Shown in pieces: positions 10,501 through 23,586 of a stretch of DNA of 64,000 nucleotides. The notes below the pieces were generated by a model. That model saw nothing but the letters and a program-made list of their open reading frames with translations, had not been told where the DNA came from and did no database searches. This stretch comes from Neostapfia colusana (taxonomy: Eukaryota; Streptophyta; Magnoliopsida; Poales; Poaceae). Both the position numbers and the translations under genes were made by a program. Position 1 is the stretch's first letter. Each line of letters opens with the position of its first letter. Where the stretch lies: positions 36,707,944 through 36,771,943 of the forward strand of contig JASWHV010000019.1 in NCBI GenBank assembly GCA_030760725.1. The letters are read 5' to 3'.

Positions 10501-12141
10501 AGGCAACGAAGATGGTTAGAACTGATAAAGGATTACGAGATAGAAATCCATTATCATCTGGGCAAGGCAAACATAGTGGCAGATGCGCTGAGCCGCAAGT
10601 CACACGTCAATACTCTGACCATCACACCGTTGGAAGAGAGCGAACCACCACTACATGTGATTCCACACGGAGCTCTCTACAACCTAGCTTTGATCCCCAC
10701 CATCCGTGAAGAGATAGCGGCAGCCCAGAAGAATGACAAGGGCATGTCACATTTGCGGAGACGTGTAGACAGTGGGGAGTTGAAATGTTTCCGGAAGGAC
10801 GGAGACGGCGTTCTGTGGTTCAAGGACCGGATCGTCGTACCCCGTAAACCGGAATTACGGAAGAAAATCTTTGATGAGGCTCACTTATCAAAGTTTTCTA
10901 TTCACCCCGGCAGCAACAAAATGTATCAAGAACTCAAAAGAAAGTTTTGGTGGACACGGATGAAGCGTGAGGTTGCAAAATACGTGTCCGAGTGTGATAC
11001 ATGTCGAAGGGTGAAGGCAGATCATATGCGGAAACCGGGACTGCTGCAACCACTGGGCATTCCTGCGTGGAAGTGGGAGGACGTGAGCATGGATTTCGTC
11101 GTCGGTTTACCCACCACCTTATAGAAACATGATTCGGTGTGAGTGATCGTCGATCGGCTCACCAAAGTTGCCCATTTCATCCCGGTCAACACCAACTACA
11201 ACGCCAAGAAGTACGCTGAACTGTACATCTCACGGATCCTATGCTTATACGGCGTACCCCGTACCATCATATCGGATCGGGGCACTTTATTTGTGTCCCG
11301 TTTTTGGGAGCAGCTGCACGCTGCCTTGGGGACGAAGCTGATCCGTAGTTCAGCCTACCACCCGCAGACGGATGGGCAAACGGAGCGGGTAAATCAAATC
11401 CTAGAAGACATGCTACGAGCTTGCGCTATCAACCACGGCAAGAATTGGGATGATCACATGCCGTTAGCCGAGTTCTCGTACAATAATGGGTACCAAGCCA
11501 GCATCAAGATGGCACCTTACGAGGCGCTATACGGTAGGAAGTGCCGCACACCATTGAACTGGTGTGAGTCTGGCGAAAGGGTTACCTTCGGGATTGACCT
11601 TGTCAACAACGCGGAAGAAAAGGTTCGACTAATTCAAGCGAACCTAAAAGCCGCTCAATCCCGTCAGAAACAGTATGCGGACCGGAGAAGGCGCCCATTA
11701 CAATTCGAAGTTGGAGATCACGTTTATCTACGGGTATCTCCAATGAAGGGCGTAAACAGATTTGGGGTGAGAGGAAAGTTGGCACCCCGATTCATCGGTC
11801 CATTCCAGATTACGGAAAGATGTGGATCAGTGGCATACCGGTTGAAATTAACAGAAGCACTTTCCGGTGTGCACGACGTCTTTCACATTTCCCAGCTGAG
11901 GAAGTGTCTTAAGCTATCAACTACCGTTCAGCTGGAGGATATTGAAGAACTGCAACCGGAACTCACCTATCGGGAGGAACCGGTACAGATTATTGATGAA
12001 AAGGCCCGAACCACACGCAACCGTACATTGTGGTTCTACAAGGTTCTATGGAGTAATCACTCCATGGACGAAGCGACGTGGGAAAGCGAAGAATTCCTTC
12101 GCACTAACTACCCCAGCTTTTTCACGTCGCATATCCGGTAA
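7591..12141 (+). pseudogene. gag-pol: T gag-pol polyprotein, one frame with two internal stops
   Basis: The single frame has 1516 codons from ATG at 7591; the reading frame is open 30 bases earlier but has no ATG there. Visible parts are: a Gln/Pro-rich N-terminus; a gag domain to about residue 290; a CCHC zinc knuckle (CYKCGRPGHFASSC, 355-368); protease (DSG at 433-435); reverse transcriptase (FIDD at 744-747); RNase H (YCDASG near 891); an integrase HHCC zinc motif (1098-1138); a catalytic core with D1168, D1229 and E1265, giving the expected D,D(35)E spacing; and a chromodomain-like C-terminus (about 1470-1516, ATWESEEFL). TAG at 11122-11124 (codon 1178) and TGA at 11140-11142 (codon 1184) fall inside the integrase core. 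The second sits where related copies have Trp. Without readthrough no full integrase is made. Confidence 0.93.
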
Positions 12142-12197
12142 TTTTCCACCGTCCTTCCGCTCATTTTCACCTTATAATCTCGGGACGAGATTCTTTT

Positions 12198-12211
12198 AAG
12201 GGGGGAGGAAA
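12198..12211 (+). other. Polypurine tract of T
   Basis: AAGGGGGGAGGAAA abuts the TG of the 3' LTR and primes plus-strand DNA synthesis in this class. Elements A and D have close equivalents. Confidence 0.9.
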
Positions 12212-15200
12212 TGTAAGGGCCTCAGTTTTTGACACACATTTGCAGTGTTCATCACCACACCACACACCTCATTTGAGGAAGAATGATGAACACAAATGAA
12301 GAGCAAGTAACAATTATCAACATGCTCATTAGAGAACAAACTCACACAATGCAAAAGTGGTATTTCCCACATGTGATATAGATGGGCTGGACATAGGAAA
12401 AACTCCTACACTTTACTAAGGATGTCCATGCCAAGTTTCACCCAAATTCAAAACCTTTTTGAGGTCATTTTGGGTATAGTTAGGAAGAGGGCAGTTTGAA
12501 ACCATATTCAAATTCAAACTATTTTTATCCCATGAATTTAAAAGTGGGAGGCATATTCTTACTCAGCACATTTTTGTGAGCTCACACACCAATTTTCACT
12601 CCATTTGGAGTTGATCTTGACATGAGCTAAGGGGGAGAAATTCAAACTTTATTTGAATTTCAAACTGAACTTGTGCTGAAATTCATTCAAACCAAACCTC
12701 ATTTGAACTTTTATCAATTCAAATGGCTCAGGGGTGAATAATTTGAATCACCAGGGGTATTATGGGGTTCACTGTTTACTACAGTGATTAGGAGTAAATT
12801 CCAGAGGTTAAAACCCCGGGTGGGGCCCACATGTCATAGAGGGAAGAAGGAGAAACTTGCAACCAAAGTCAGAGTCTCGGTGGGAAATTCCACCGAGCAG
12901 CTGTCGGCTGTGCCACCGAGCAGCTGCCGGCGCCACCAGATGCTTCCCCCTCCGCGCGCTGGCGCCCAGGGCGGCTTTCTCGTGCCCCCATGCGACCGGC
13001 ACCGCCTCAGCCGAGCAGGAGTCGGCCGGCTTTATCTTCTCGTGGGCAGAACCGAGCAGTGGCATTGTTTCTCGCTGCAGCTCTCCGCTCAATCGGAAAA
13101 ACCAGCAAGACAATCTCCTTCATTCCTGAGCTGCTAGGCAGCCACCGGAGGTCGTGCACCACCCTCCCAACGCCTGAACCACCGAGTTTCGACCCTGTTC
13201 CCGTGACCAACGACGACCGCCGCAGTTTAGCTGAAGGACGGCGATCGGTCTCACGCGGGCAGCACGCTGCAACCACTTCCACGGACGAGCAAGGGCGGCA
13301 ACAGGAGCGCACGGACTCCACACTGCTTCCACCTGAAGCTCAAGCCACGCCATGAACTCTCGCCGGCGAATTCTCAGTTTTGCTCCGGCAACCTTAAACT
13401 GAGCTTCCGGTACGGTTTCTTTAAATTCACGTTCTATGATCTTTCGGAGGTCATCAAATCCTGCACATAGACGCTGGACTAGCCGGCGATCAAGTTCTTT
13501 TCTGCATCCGTGGCGTGAAACTGTCTAGGAGTAACGAATTTCGAGCTCGATCAAGGGCGGTCATGGCGGACACGATCAGTCACACGGTGCCGATCGACTT
13601 GCCGCCATCCCTGAACCCTTTTGACACCTTGTCGAGTTCCCTAGAGGTACACTGATGCTGTAGGACCGTTTGTTCGAGGTGTTGGCGGGTTAGGACCCAC
13701 GGTCGACGGTGCCGAACCTCAACCAAGGCCGCGGCACGTCACCAGGCTATTTCCGGTCACCCTCAGCCCGACCTGACACCACCGAAGTGTTCCTCGACGT
13801 CGACAACCCCCTAGCGGCGAGTTTCAGCCCATGGGAGGTCCGACAGCGGCGAGCCGGCGAGCTCCTAGCCTGCTCCGGCGAGGTCGGCGGCGCGGGCGCA
13901 AGAGAACGGCGGGGGGAAGAAGAAGTCGGCTGACCCACGTGTCAGTGGCTGAAGAATTTAAATCGGGATCGAGTGTGGCCGGGGATCTGCTGTGCTGGCG
14001 CACCAATACCCTCTAAGCTCCGGTGTGCCGGACACCTCCGCGCTCGACACGTGTGGTATCTCTGGGGTACCGGACACCTCCGTGCTCAACACGTGTCCCC
14101 GCGGCCCCCCGCGAGATTTCAATTTGTCCCCGATTTTCAGAATTCTTCCAAACTTCAAATCCTCACAACTTTAGCTAGGAACCTTCAAATTAAGTGAGAC
14201 CAACTCCATTAGAAGCCTCTGAAAATCTAGTTTTCAGAAAGTCATAGTTTGTTTCATGAAAATTCCTAGAACACCCTAAGAGTTCCAATTAAGGTCAAGG
14301 ACATAATTAATTGTGGAGGGCTCAAATGAGCTTTGCTGCAACTAAAACTTGACCAAGTCTCGGTTTAGGTTGTAACCAAGCCACAGTAAAAGTTTCACAG
14401 TCATTAGGCCTGTCTAGCAAGGGTTATAGACTTCACAACTTCAAAGTTAATACAAATGCATTTAAATTGATACATATATTGCTCTTATCATGTAGTAGCT
14501 AAGGTCGAGGAGGAACCCGAAGTCCTAGACTTCGCTACTCCGGAGGAACAGCTAGCCTACGACCAAGAGCAGCAAGGCAAGCTCTGGTTTGCATTAACCT
14601 TTTTACAAATGTTTATTGTTTTGAGCACATCTTTGAATATTGTTCTTTGCATTAGAGTCTTGATTGGAAACCCAACTGCATAGCCAAGAAAACCATGGGT
14701 GGGGTTTAGGATTGAAAACCTCGTTAGCCACTGCATTGCTAAGATAGAGTAGGATTCGGTACAAGTCGAGTAGTTGGAACTACTCGCTAGCATAGGCTAG
14801 AGGCACTCGACTCGGGTAGTGTTAGCACATGAAACACATGGCAAGAAAATGAGACCAAGCGGAGAGTAAGGGCAGCAGGACTTTGGGGCCTGTGTGCTGT
14901 AGCTCCGCTTGTGTCGATTGAGGACCGAGCCGTGTGCGGGCCTGTTGAACAAGCTAGAACAGTACCGAAGACCTACCGGCTATATGGGAACCGGGAAACT
15001 GATGTAACTCGGGTAGCTGGGTATTGAGGCATAGCTGGTCGTTCAGAGGGTAGGTTGAGAGCTCGAGGTGTAAATCGGCTGGCGGCACTGAGATGCGCGT
15101 GCAGAGACCTCTTGCTCGGGACGATTGGACAGGTTCAACATTTGGCTAACGGGTGAAAGGTAGTCGCGTACGGCGTCCGTGATGGTTGTTGTAGGCAACA

Positions 15201-15977
15201 TCGAGTACGGGCGTACGCGACGGGTTGTTCGGGTAACCCTGCAGGTGTAAATCGATTATAATCGCCGTCCCTCGCGGTCAGTGAGTACCACTTGTTCACT
15301 GTACCGTGACGTAGAAAGAACAGGCTAGTTACATGTTATGCTGATTGAAAGCTGGACATTGATTGTTAATGATATGCTGTAGCTTAGAGCTAACTAAAGT
15401 TCTTTTCAACTTTGGGCAAAGTACATGAGAGAAATGCGTTTCTTGTTTGATTGCGGCTCTCTCATGTGCCTTAGCGTAAGGTTCTCCACAACCTGCTGCT
15501 AAAACTTGAAAGTAAGGTTCTACTAATTAGGCGAGTCCTTGCAACTGATTTTTACCTCATGTAATCCATTACCCTCATGTAGAAGTTCCATGTTTAGGTG
15601 AGACGGGTCAGACTTGCTGAGCCTTCGTGCTCACTGCTTGTGTTTGAAGCTTTTGCAGGGTTCTATGAGGAAGGGACTCCCGAAGAGGAGATGGAACCCC
15701 AGGAGGGGAACCCCGTCGAGTGGGAGTCGTGCACGCCGCAGAGTTAGTGTGCGTGTGTGCTAGCAAGGACACGTTCGAGGGCTGAACGTGCACTTGATGC
15801 TTAGTCTACGCCCGCGAGTGTAGACTGAACTTATTTTGCTGTAAACATGTTCATAAACCTGTTTATGTAATAAACTTCCGCTTCCGCTTTGTACCTTTGA
15901 CGTGTGTTATATGGTGTTGTGCAACGCAGCACCCCTCAGCGTGATCCTGGCTTGACAGGACCAATGGGGTCGTGTCA
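12212..15977 (+). repeat. 3' LTR of T (3766 bp)
   Basis: This is the partner of 1099-4872, with the same TGTAAGGGCC start and GTGTCA end. It is followed at once by the GATCT duplication. The slightly shorter length reflects small indels. Divergence is about 1 percent by eye, so the insertion is recent. Confidence 0.94.
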
Positions 15978-15982
15978 GATCT
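15978..15982. repeat. Target-site duplication of T, right copy
   Basis: GATCT follows the 3' LTR and matches 1094-1098 exactly. Confidence 0.93.
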
Positions 15983-17185
15983 AAGCAATCTTGGATCGTG
16001 GATGTTGCTGAATGAGATGGTGGTTTACTTGCCATAGATCTAAGGCCCGGTTCATGCCAGCACATGCCAGGAAAACAGTGCCACCACAAGGCCAAATATG
16101 GGTGCGGCTTAGCTGACTAATTAGGTGTGTTGCTAGCTTGTTATGGACCGTGGATGGCGCGGGGAATGGGAGTCGAGAGGGACTGCCCTGGGAACTGCAT
16201 GGCACAAGAGGGGGCCCGTGGGTGGGAGAATGGTGATTTGAGCCTGCCGGTGAAACCTCAGAGAGTCCATACATCTAGTAGCCCCTTTGTAAAGGCTATT
16301 TTGTGATCTCTTGGCCATACACCGATGGTTGTGTACTGGTATAATGGAGGTTTTGCAGTCGCCGACTGGTGACGAAATCACAAACTTGTGGGTAAAGTGG
16401 TGCCACCTCTGCAGAGTGTAAAACTATGATAGCTGTGCTTCCGGTCACAAGGACCTGGCCAACTAACATGATTAGAGGGAAAACTTGGGATGGATATTCG
16501 GTATGGTTATGGTACGGTCATTGGGATTGGTTTTGGGACTGTTTCGAGTCATGAAAATGAGTTTGGCTTTGGTTATATGAAGACGAGATGGTTATGAATA
16601 TTTATGAGTATGAGATGAACTTGAGAAAGGTTAATGGTTGGTTGAGACTTGATAAATGGTGAATTATGATGGAGGAATGTTGCTGTTTTACTTGGATATA
16701 TATTGGAATTAAATTCATCTAGAAATAGTTGCTGTTTTATCATGTTGTGAAATAAAATTTGCTTGCTGCAATGAGCCCTTTTTATTCCTACCTTGTTGTA
16801 AGCTACATGTCATACTTTTTCCACACTTGCTGAGTACGACATGTTCTCACCCTTGCATTATCACATAAACATCAGCACCAGGAGAAGAGTACTTCGAGGA
16901 CCATGTGGAGTACTAGGCGTGTGAACTACCGTCAACATGCCTATGGAGTTGAAGATGGAGCCTACTGCTATTTAGTTATTTTCGCTGTCGTTTAGAGACT
17001 TCGGCTGCAAGAATAAGTTAGAGATTAATGAGTGCGGCAATGAGTCGATGTAATAAAGTACTTAAACACTATTTATTTGTGGTTATATTCTGAATTCAGT
17101 TTGTGGATTACATGTGTATGTGTGATGAACATCCTGGGCACACATATGCATTAACTTGGTTCTGTTTTCGGAACCGGGTGTCACA
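15978..17185 (+). mobile_element. Element S, right part of the interrupted LTR
   Basis: This continues the LTR broken by T. It has no coding potential. A poly(A) signal AATAAA is at 17052-17057 and the LTR ends in GGGTGTCACA at 17185, exactly where the pol sequence of A starts. S therefore inserted into the RT region of A. The expected duplication partner of 17186-17190 (CTTAT) lies outside the window. Confidence 0.55.
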
Positions 17186-19551
17186 CTTATGAACTCGGTG
17201 TTCATGCCGGAGTTGGATCAGTTCGTCGTGGTATTCATCGACGATATCTTGGTCTATTCCAAATTAGAGGAGGAACACGCTAAACATATGCATATTGTGC
17301 TCTAACGACTGAGAGATCACAAGCTCTATGCAAAGTTTAGTAAATGTGAATTCTGGATCAACCAAGTTCCATTTCTTGGACATATTATCTCAGCGGATGG
17401 CATTGCTGTTGATCCGAGCAAGATTGAACAAGTGCTGCAATGGAAGTCTCCAACATCGGTCCATGAAGTTCGTAGCTTCCTAGGTTTGGTGGGATATTAT
17501 CGGAGGTTCATCCTGGGCTTCTCAAAAATATCTGAACCTATGACGGAGCTACTGAAAAAGGGCATCAAATATGACTGGAGCAAGCCATGTGAGGAAGCCT
17601 TTCAAGCATTGGTGAAACACCTTACAACAGCCCCGGTTTTAGCTCAACCGGATACAACCAAGCCCTTCGATGTTTATTGTGATGCGTCCGGCATAGGAGT
17701 TGGTTGTGTACTCTTGCAAGGAGGACACGTGGTCGCATATGGATCATGGCAATTACAATCATGAACATCATTATCCAACTCATGATCTCGAGCTTGCTGC
17801 CGTGGTGCTGGCTTTGAAGATGTGGAGACATTACCTATTGAGAAATCTGGTTCATCTCTACACCGACCACAAAAGTTTGAAGTACATATTTACTCAAAAA
17901 GAGTTGAATATGCGACAACGGCGATGGTTAGAGCTGATCAAAGAGTATGAGATTGAAATTCATTATCATCCGGGCAAGGCAAATGTGGTTGCCGATGCAC
18001 TCAGTCGGAAGTCTCATATTCATAATCTGACCATTACGCTGATAGAAGGGGAAGAACCGAGTCTCTACTTGGTTCCATATGGAGCTCTACATAATCTGGC
18101 TCTCATACCCACATTAAAAGAGGAGGTTATGAAAGCTCAAAGGAGAGACAAGGGCATGACTCATATTAAAAGGAGGTTGAACAACGGGGAAATGAAATGT
18201 TTCCTATTAGATGATGAAGATACCTTATGGTTCAAGGACCGGATAGTCGTACTCCGTGATATGAGGCTGCAGAAGAAAATTTTGGATGAAGCTCATTTGT
18301 CCAAATTTTCCTTCCATCCGGTCAGCAATAAAATGTACCAAGACCTCCGGAAAAGTTTTGGTGGACATGTATGAGACGTGAAGTTGCAAAGTATGTTTCA
18401 GAATGTGATACGTGTCGAAGAGTTAAGGCCGACCATGTGAAGAAGTCAGGCCTGCTGCAACCACTGCAGATACCGGCATGGAAGTGGGAAGACTTGAGTA
18501 TGGATTTCATCGTCGGGTTGCCGATGACCTCCCACCACCATGATTCGATTTGGGTAATTGTTGACCGGTTAACCAAATCAGCACACTTCATCCCCGTGCA
18601 TACCAGCTACAATGCCAAGCAGTATGCGGAGTTGTACATAGCACAAATCTTGTGCTTGCATGGAGTTCCCCGTACCGTTGTCTCCGACAGAGGATCGCTG
18701 TTCGTAGCCCGTTTCTGGGAGCAGCTGCACGCATCCTTGGGAACCAAATTGATTCGAAGCTCCGCATATCACCCTCAAACCGACGGGCAAACTGAGAGGG
18801 TGAATCAAATACTTGAAGATATGCTAAGGGCGTGAGCCATCCACTATGGTAAGAGCTGGGATGATCACTTACCGTTGGCGGAGTTCTCTTACAACAACGG
18901 TTATCAAACAAGCATAAAAATGGCACCTTATGAAGCTCTCTACGGCCGGAAGTGCCGCACACCGTTGAACTGGTCTGAATCTGGAGAGATAGTTATTTAT
19001 GGGGTTGATCTCGTAAATGAAGCAGAAGAGCGGGTAAGGCTTATTCAAGCAAATCTTAAAGCCGCTCAGTCCAGACAAAAGAGCTATGCTGAAAAGAGGC
19101 ATCGTCCTCTGAACTTTCAAGTTGGAGACCACGTATATCTCCGCGTATTGCCTATGAAGGCATTCACCGATTCGGAGTGAAAGGAAAATTAGTTACGCAT
19201 TTTATCGGTCCCTTCGCCATCGTCGAAATATGTGGAACCGTGGCATACCGTTTAGAGTTACCGGCAGCCTTAGCCGGAGTTCATAACGTCTTCCACATAT
19301 CTCAGTTGCGGAAGTGTCTGAAAGTTCCAACGAAAATTCTCACGGAAGGAGCAGCAGATTTAAATCCGGACCTTACTTATGTTGAGCGTCCAACCCGGAT
19401 AATTGATGAAAAGACTCGCGAGACAAGAAACCGGATGTTGCGATTTTTCAAAGTGCTATGGGAAAATCACACGTCCGAGGAAGCTACATGGGAAAGCGAG
19501 GAATATTTACAACTCAATCATCTGGAGCTATTAGAGGCTTATGTACAATAG
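17186..19551 (+). pseudogene. pol: Element A pol fragment: RT to chromodomain
   Basis: This is the 3' half of a Tekay-type pol, closely parallel to T from mid-RT onward. It starts at the residues just before the RT catalytic motif (FIDD) and runs through the RT thumb, RNase H (YCDASG), the HHCC zinc motif, the integrase core (MDFIVGLP, SDRGSLF) and a chromodomain-like end (ATWESEEYL). The left edge is the end of LTR S. It is broken by a TAA near 17303, a frameshift near 17755, another near 18365, a TGA at 18833-18835 inside the integrase core, and a frameshift near 19175. The remainder of gag and pol must lie left of S, outside the window. It is non-functional. Confidence 0.92.
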
Positions 19552-19601
19552 TCGTCCTTCCCACATTGTTCAATCATGAATCTCGGGACGAGATTCTTTT
19601 C

Positions 19602-19614
19602 AAGGGGGGAGGAA
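19602..19614 (+). other. Polypurine tract of A
   Basis: AAGGGGGGAGGAA lies directly before the TG of the 3' LTR of A, in the same context as in T. Confidence 0.87.
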
Positions 19615-22600
19615 TGTAAAAGTCCCAAAACATGTAAATGGAAAACTTTAGTGGTGAATAAAGTTGAGTTTAAATTCAAGAAATGGGACTTGCAAAAACT
19701 TTTATAAACATGTGAAGGTGGTCATGAGCAAGCACATGAATTTAAGTCCACTTTGAATTCAAATGATCATTTAAATGCAAAGGTGGTCATTTTTAAATGA
19801 AGGATGCAAACTGTGGTTGTAAACCTCCCCTTTGCAGCGACCAAATTAAAAGTTTGAATCCAAATTTGAATTCTTCAGCTCTAAATTATGAGGAAGGCAA
19901 ATTTTGAGAAAATTTGGAGGTGCTTTGATATGTATATCAAAGAGGCTTGTGAATTTCATTGAAATTTGAATTCAAATTTGAAACTGAGGTAAAACCTGTA
20001 AATTTTCCCAAATGGTGTTAAAATTGGAGTTTCTTCATGACTGAAATTTGTAATGTACCAAATTGAGATATTTGGGGAGAAAAGCAGTGGGGCCCACTTG
20101 TCAATGAGAGGGGGAGATTACAACCAAAGGCATGCTTCTCTGTTCTCTGTGTTTCCACTCGTAGTCGCTGTGCAACAGAGGAGCGCCACCGATGCTGAGC
20201 ACCGCGCCACCTCCCCACAGTGTCTTTGCGCTGGAGACCTGCTTGCGCCTCGGCAGCAGGTGAAGCGATCGCTACGTGCACGACACCGAGGCCCTGCTAC
20301 CCCTCACGCAAGAAACAAAGCCGAAACACCGTAGAACACCGCCGCCTCCTCGGCACTCACCGGGAAATTGGCAAAACTTGCACACACCGCCTCCCCGAGC
20401 TGAAAAACGACAACGCCTGGTCGTCCTTCACCTTCTCAGCGCGACAAACCAGCAACTCCCGGCATTCCCCACACTAGAGCAGCTTCCCCGGGCGGTGACC
20501 TAAAACAACCGAGAATCGAGCTCACGTGGACAGCCTCACACGTGGGGATTCATGCTCGACCAAAGGCACCCAAGGAAGTGCCGACTACCCGTGCTGCTCC
20601 TCGCCGAGTTTCAGCTCAAGCCGAGGAGCATCGAGCTCCAATTCAGAGATTTTATTCCGGAGCGTGCTAACCCGATTTCCGGTACGAAATCATCGAATTC
20701 AACCTCCATTCTCGTTTTTAGGTCCCTAAAGCTGGCACACGAGATCTATACTAGCTAGGCATCGTTTCCCCTATGCAACCCTAGCTCGAAAGCACATGAA
20801 GATGACTAATTTCAAGGTTTCCCGAGAGCAAACGTCACCACACCTCTATGGCGCACGGTGAAAACCTATGTAGAGGCTTTTCCGAGCTTTGTGGCATTCA
20901 TGCCGCTCTTCTCTAGGGTCCATGGATGCTCTAGGGCCAAGTATCACCGAGTTTGAAAGGGCAGAGAGGTCGGACCGCGGCGCCGAAGCTTCACCGAAGT
21001 CTTTGCACGCCGCCGACCTAGTTCCCGCCATGGATAGCTTGTGCCGACCCCACCAATGGCTTTCCTGACCCTGAAAACCCCCGGGCGGCGAGTATCAGGC
21101 CAAGTGGCAGCCAGGAAGGCGAGTCCGGCGAGGGGGCCGCTGCTGCCGGTGAGGGGGAGGCGCAGGCGCGGGAATTTGAGCGAGGAGGAAGAAGACGTCG
21201 TCGGACCTACATATAGCGGCTGGAAATTTAAAATCCAGATCTGCTGTGGCGTGTGATCAAGTGGGGCTGCGCGCGGGCAAACCCTATAACCGGTGTGGCT
21301 CGCATTCTATTGGCTGCCATTTAAACAGTGGGTCTGGGTAGGTTTTCTGTGAGAAATTAATTCCAGATTTCAAGCAAAGTTTAGAAATTCATAACTTGTG
21401 TTAGGAAACTCCAAATTGGATGATTCAAATTCAGTTAGATTCATATTGGCAAGATCTATCCAAATATGCCCAATTTGTAATGAAGTCATTATGTAATTCT
21501 GGAAAATTCTTTAAAGCTTTTCAGCAAAAGAAATTTAGAGGGAGTTAGGTTCATAAAAAAATAAATACAGAAACAATTTCAGAGAATTTCCAAAACTTGG
21601 AAATTCAGTTCTGGGAAATTCCGAGTTCCAAAATGCCTAGGAAAATTCATGCATGCTCCCTGAGCTGTGTTTTTAATTGTGGTTCACTTGAATTTGCATG
21701 AAAGTGCAAATTTACTCAGAATTAATTCCTTCTTGCTTCGATGCTTAGAGAATTGTTCTGAATAAACCACTCAGTGAAAAGTGCCAATTTTTGGTCCAGA
21801 TGAATTTCTTGTGACAAGGAACTCACATGGAAATTTTCAGCTCCATTGGAGCTTTGGATCACCACTGTTCTGTTCAACCTCTTTAGATGAGTAACACACA
21901 AGTGATGAAATGCACTTATCACTTGATCATGTTGCTTAACCCAAACCAAAACCACTAGCACCAGTGTCATTTTAAATTCTTAAACAGAGTACCAGTTTTA
22001 AATTTGTCTTTAGAACTTGTTAGCAAAAGCTTTACAATTAAATACATATGCATATTCATAACGTGTAGCATCTACGTGAAGATTGTGAAGCAAACGAAGT
22101 GGAGATCAAAGAGGGAGGAAAGCGAGTGATGAAGCCTCAAGTGGTCTTCACTAACTGGATAGATACTTAATCACCTGCAAAACCAAGGCAAGTCCCGGTT
22201 TGTATTTAAGTTGTTTATAAAGTTTTGCCTTTGTTCACTACTATGGTTAGAGTTTGTATGTGCATTAGGTCAAGTATGCTTTATACTCCAAATGCATGAC
22301 CAAATGAACTCTGGGGTCAAGGGTAGAAAAGTGTCACCGCTGTAGAATAATTCCGTGCTAAATAGGCTATGACATCTGGTAGAAGTCGAGTAGTTGAAAT
22401 CTACTCGCGAGTTATAGTTCGGGATCACACAGGTTTAGTTTAAAGAGGCAAACTAAAGTTTATGTTTCCAAAGATGAGACTGGGCAGGAGGGGTAGGAAG
22501 CAACAAGACGAGGTCTTGGTCGAGTAGCTCTGCCTGTGTCGGTTAAGGACCGAGCCGTGTGCGGCCCTGCTGAGCAAGTATTGAGTTGTGTACCGGATGC

Positions 22601-23586
22601 TTACTGCTATATGGGACCCAGGAAACCAATGTACCAGGTTAACTGGATTGTAGAGGCATACCACATCGTCTCGCTAGACCTATGAGCCCGAGACAGTGCG
22701 ATCGGTTCTACAGTCGGGTGTCCCGCGAAAGGTTGCCACATATGACGTAATGAAGGATGCCAGATTTGGGTCTTCAGAGGCAGGCGTATGTGTCGAGTTA
22801 TCCGGCCAGTTTTTTATTCGAATCACCATCCCTCGCAGTTATGAGTACCGCTTGCTCACTGTGTTGTGATGTAGTAAGCAAGTTGTGTGAGAACAGTTTG
22901 CAAAGTTTTAATTGCTTCTATCATAATTGGAATTGCATGAAAACCATGTCTGAAGTAGTGATAGAGCAAACTAAAGTTATTTTTCACCATGGGACAAGTA
23001 ACATTGGAATGAAGCGTTTCTTGTTCGATTGTGGAGTTCCAATGCTGCTGGGCGCAAGGTCACTACTATGATGGATAAAATCTGAATGTTAAGGATGAAC
23101 TTGTAGGCGAGTCTTTTTGCACATTACATGTTTAGGTCTTAAGTTACTTTCATGTAGAGTTGCATGCGTTAGGAGAGACGGTTAAGTCTTGCTGAGCCTT
23201 TGTGCTCATTCTTGCTATATGAGTGGTTTTGCTGGTTAACATCGACACTTATAAAGAAGGATGTCCGGTCAGACTCGGAGACTCCGAGTCATGTAACACA
23301 TGGAAAACCCGCCGCTGCCATGTCTTCGTGTTGCTAGCGAGAGGAGTCCACGGGCTGGACCTCTTCTCAAGTGCTCATTAGTTATTCGACGTAAGCTGTT
23401 TATAGACTTCTGTTGTAGCTATTTGATGTAAATTATTTACAAAGAACATTTGTAAGCTTCCGTTTTTTATTTATGTAATACAGTTTCCTTATATGTGTGC
23501 TGTTGGGTGCCGCATAACACGGCACCACCCAATGCGATTCCTGGGTGAGCGGCACGGTCCCGTGACATGGGCTGGGGTCCCCCTCA
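19615..23586 (+). repeat. 3' LTR of A (about 3972 bp)
   Basis: The LTR starts TGTAAAAGTCCC after the polypurine tract. The end is set at CTCA (23583-23586) by alignment with the LTR end of C, because the protease-RT linker sequence of B begins just after it. A few bases of uncertainty remain. It carries the conserved hairpin at 22387-22407 and shares long stretches with the LTRs of C and D, which start with the same bases. Small ORFs in it show no domain. Confidence 0.82.

Larger units (their letters stand above)
1099..15977 (+). mobile_element. Element T: complete Tekay/Del-type Ty3 chromovirus
   Basis: This is a structurally complete 14.9-kb LTR retrotransposon. In order it has a 5' LTR (1099-4872), a tRNA-Met-type primer site (4877-4888), a long leader, an extra ORF (6373-7353), gag-pol (7591-12141), a polypurine tract (12198-12211) and a 3' LTR (12212-15977), with GATCT on both sides. 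Pol order PR-RT-RNase H-IN with a C-terminal chromodomain-like segment places it in the chromoviruses. The very long LTRs and the tRNA-Met primer point to Tekay/Del. The LTRs run TG...CA and are nearly identical: I count about a dozen differences in the first 1.2 kb, plus a 6-base indel near 4227. It is nested in LTR S. Two stops in pol suggest it cannot move unaided. Confidence 0.95.
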
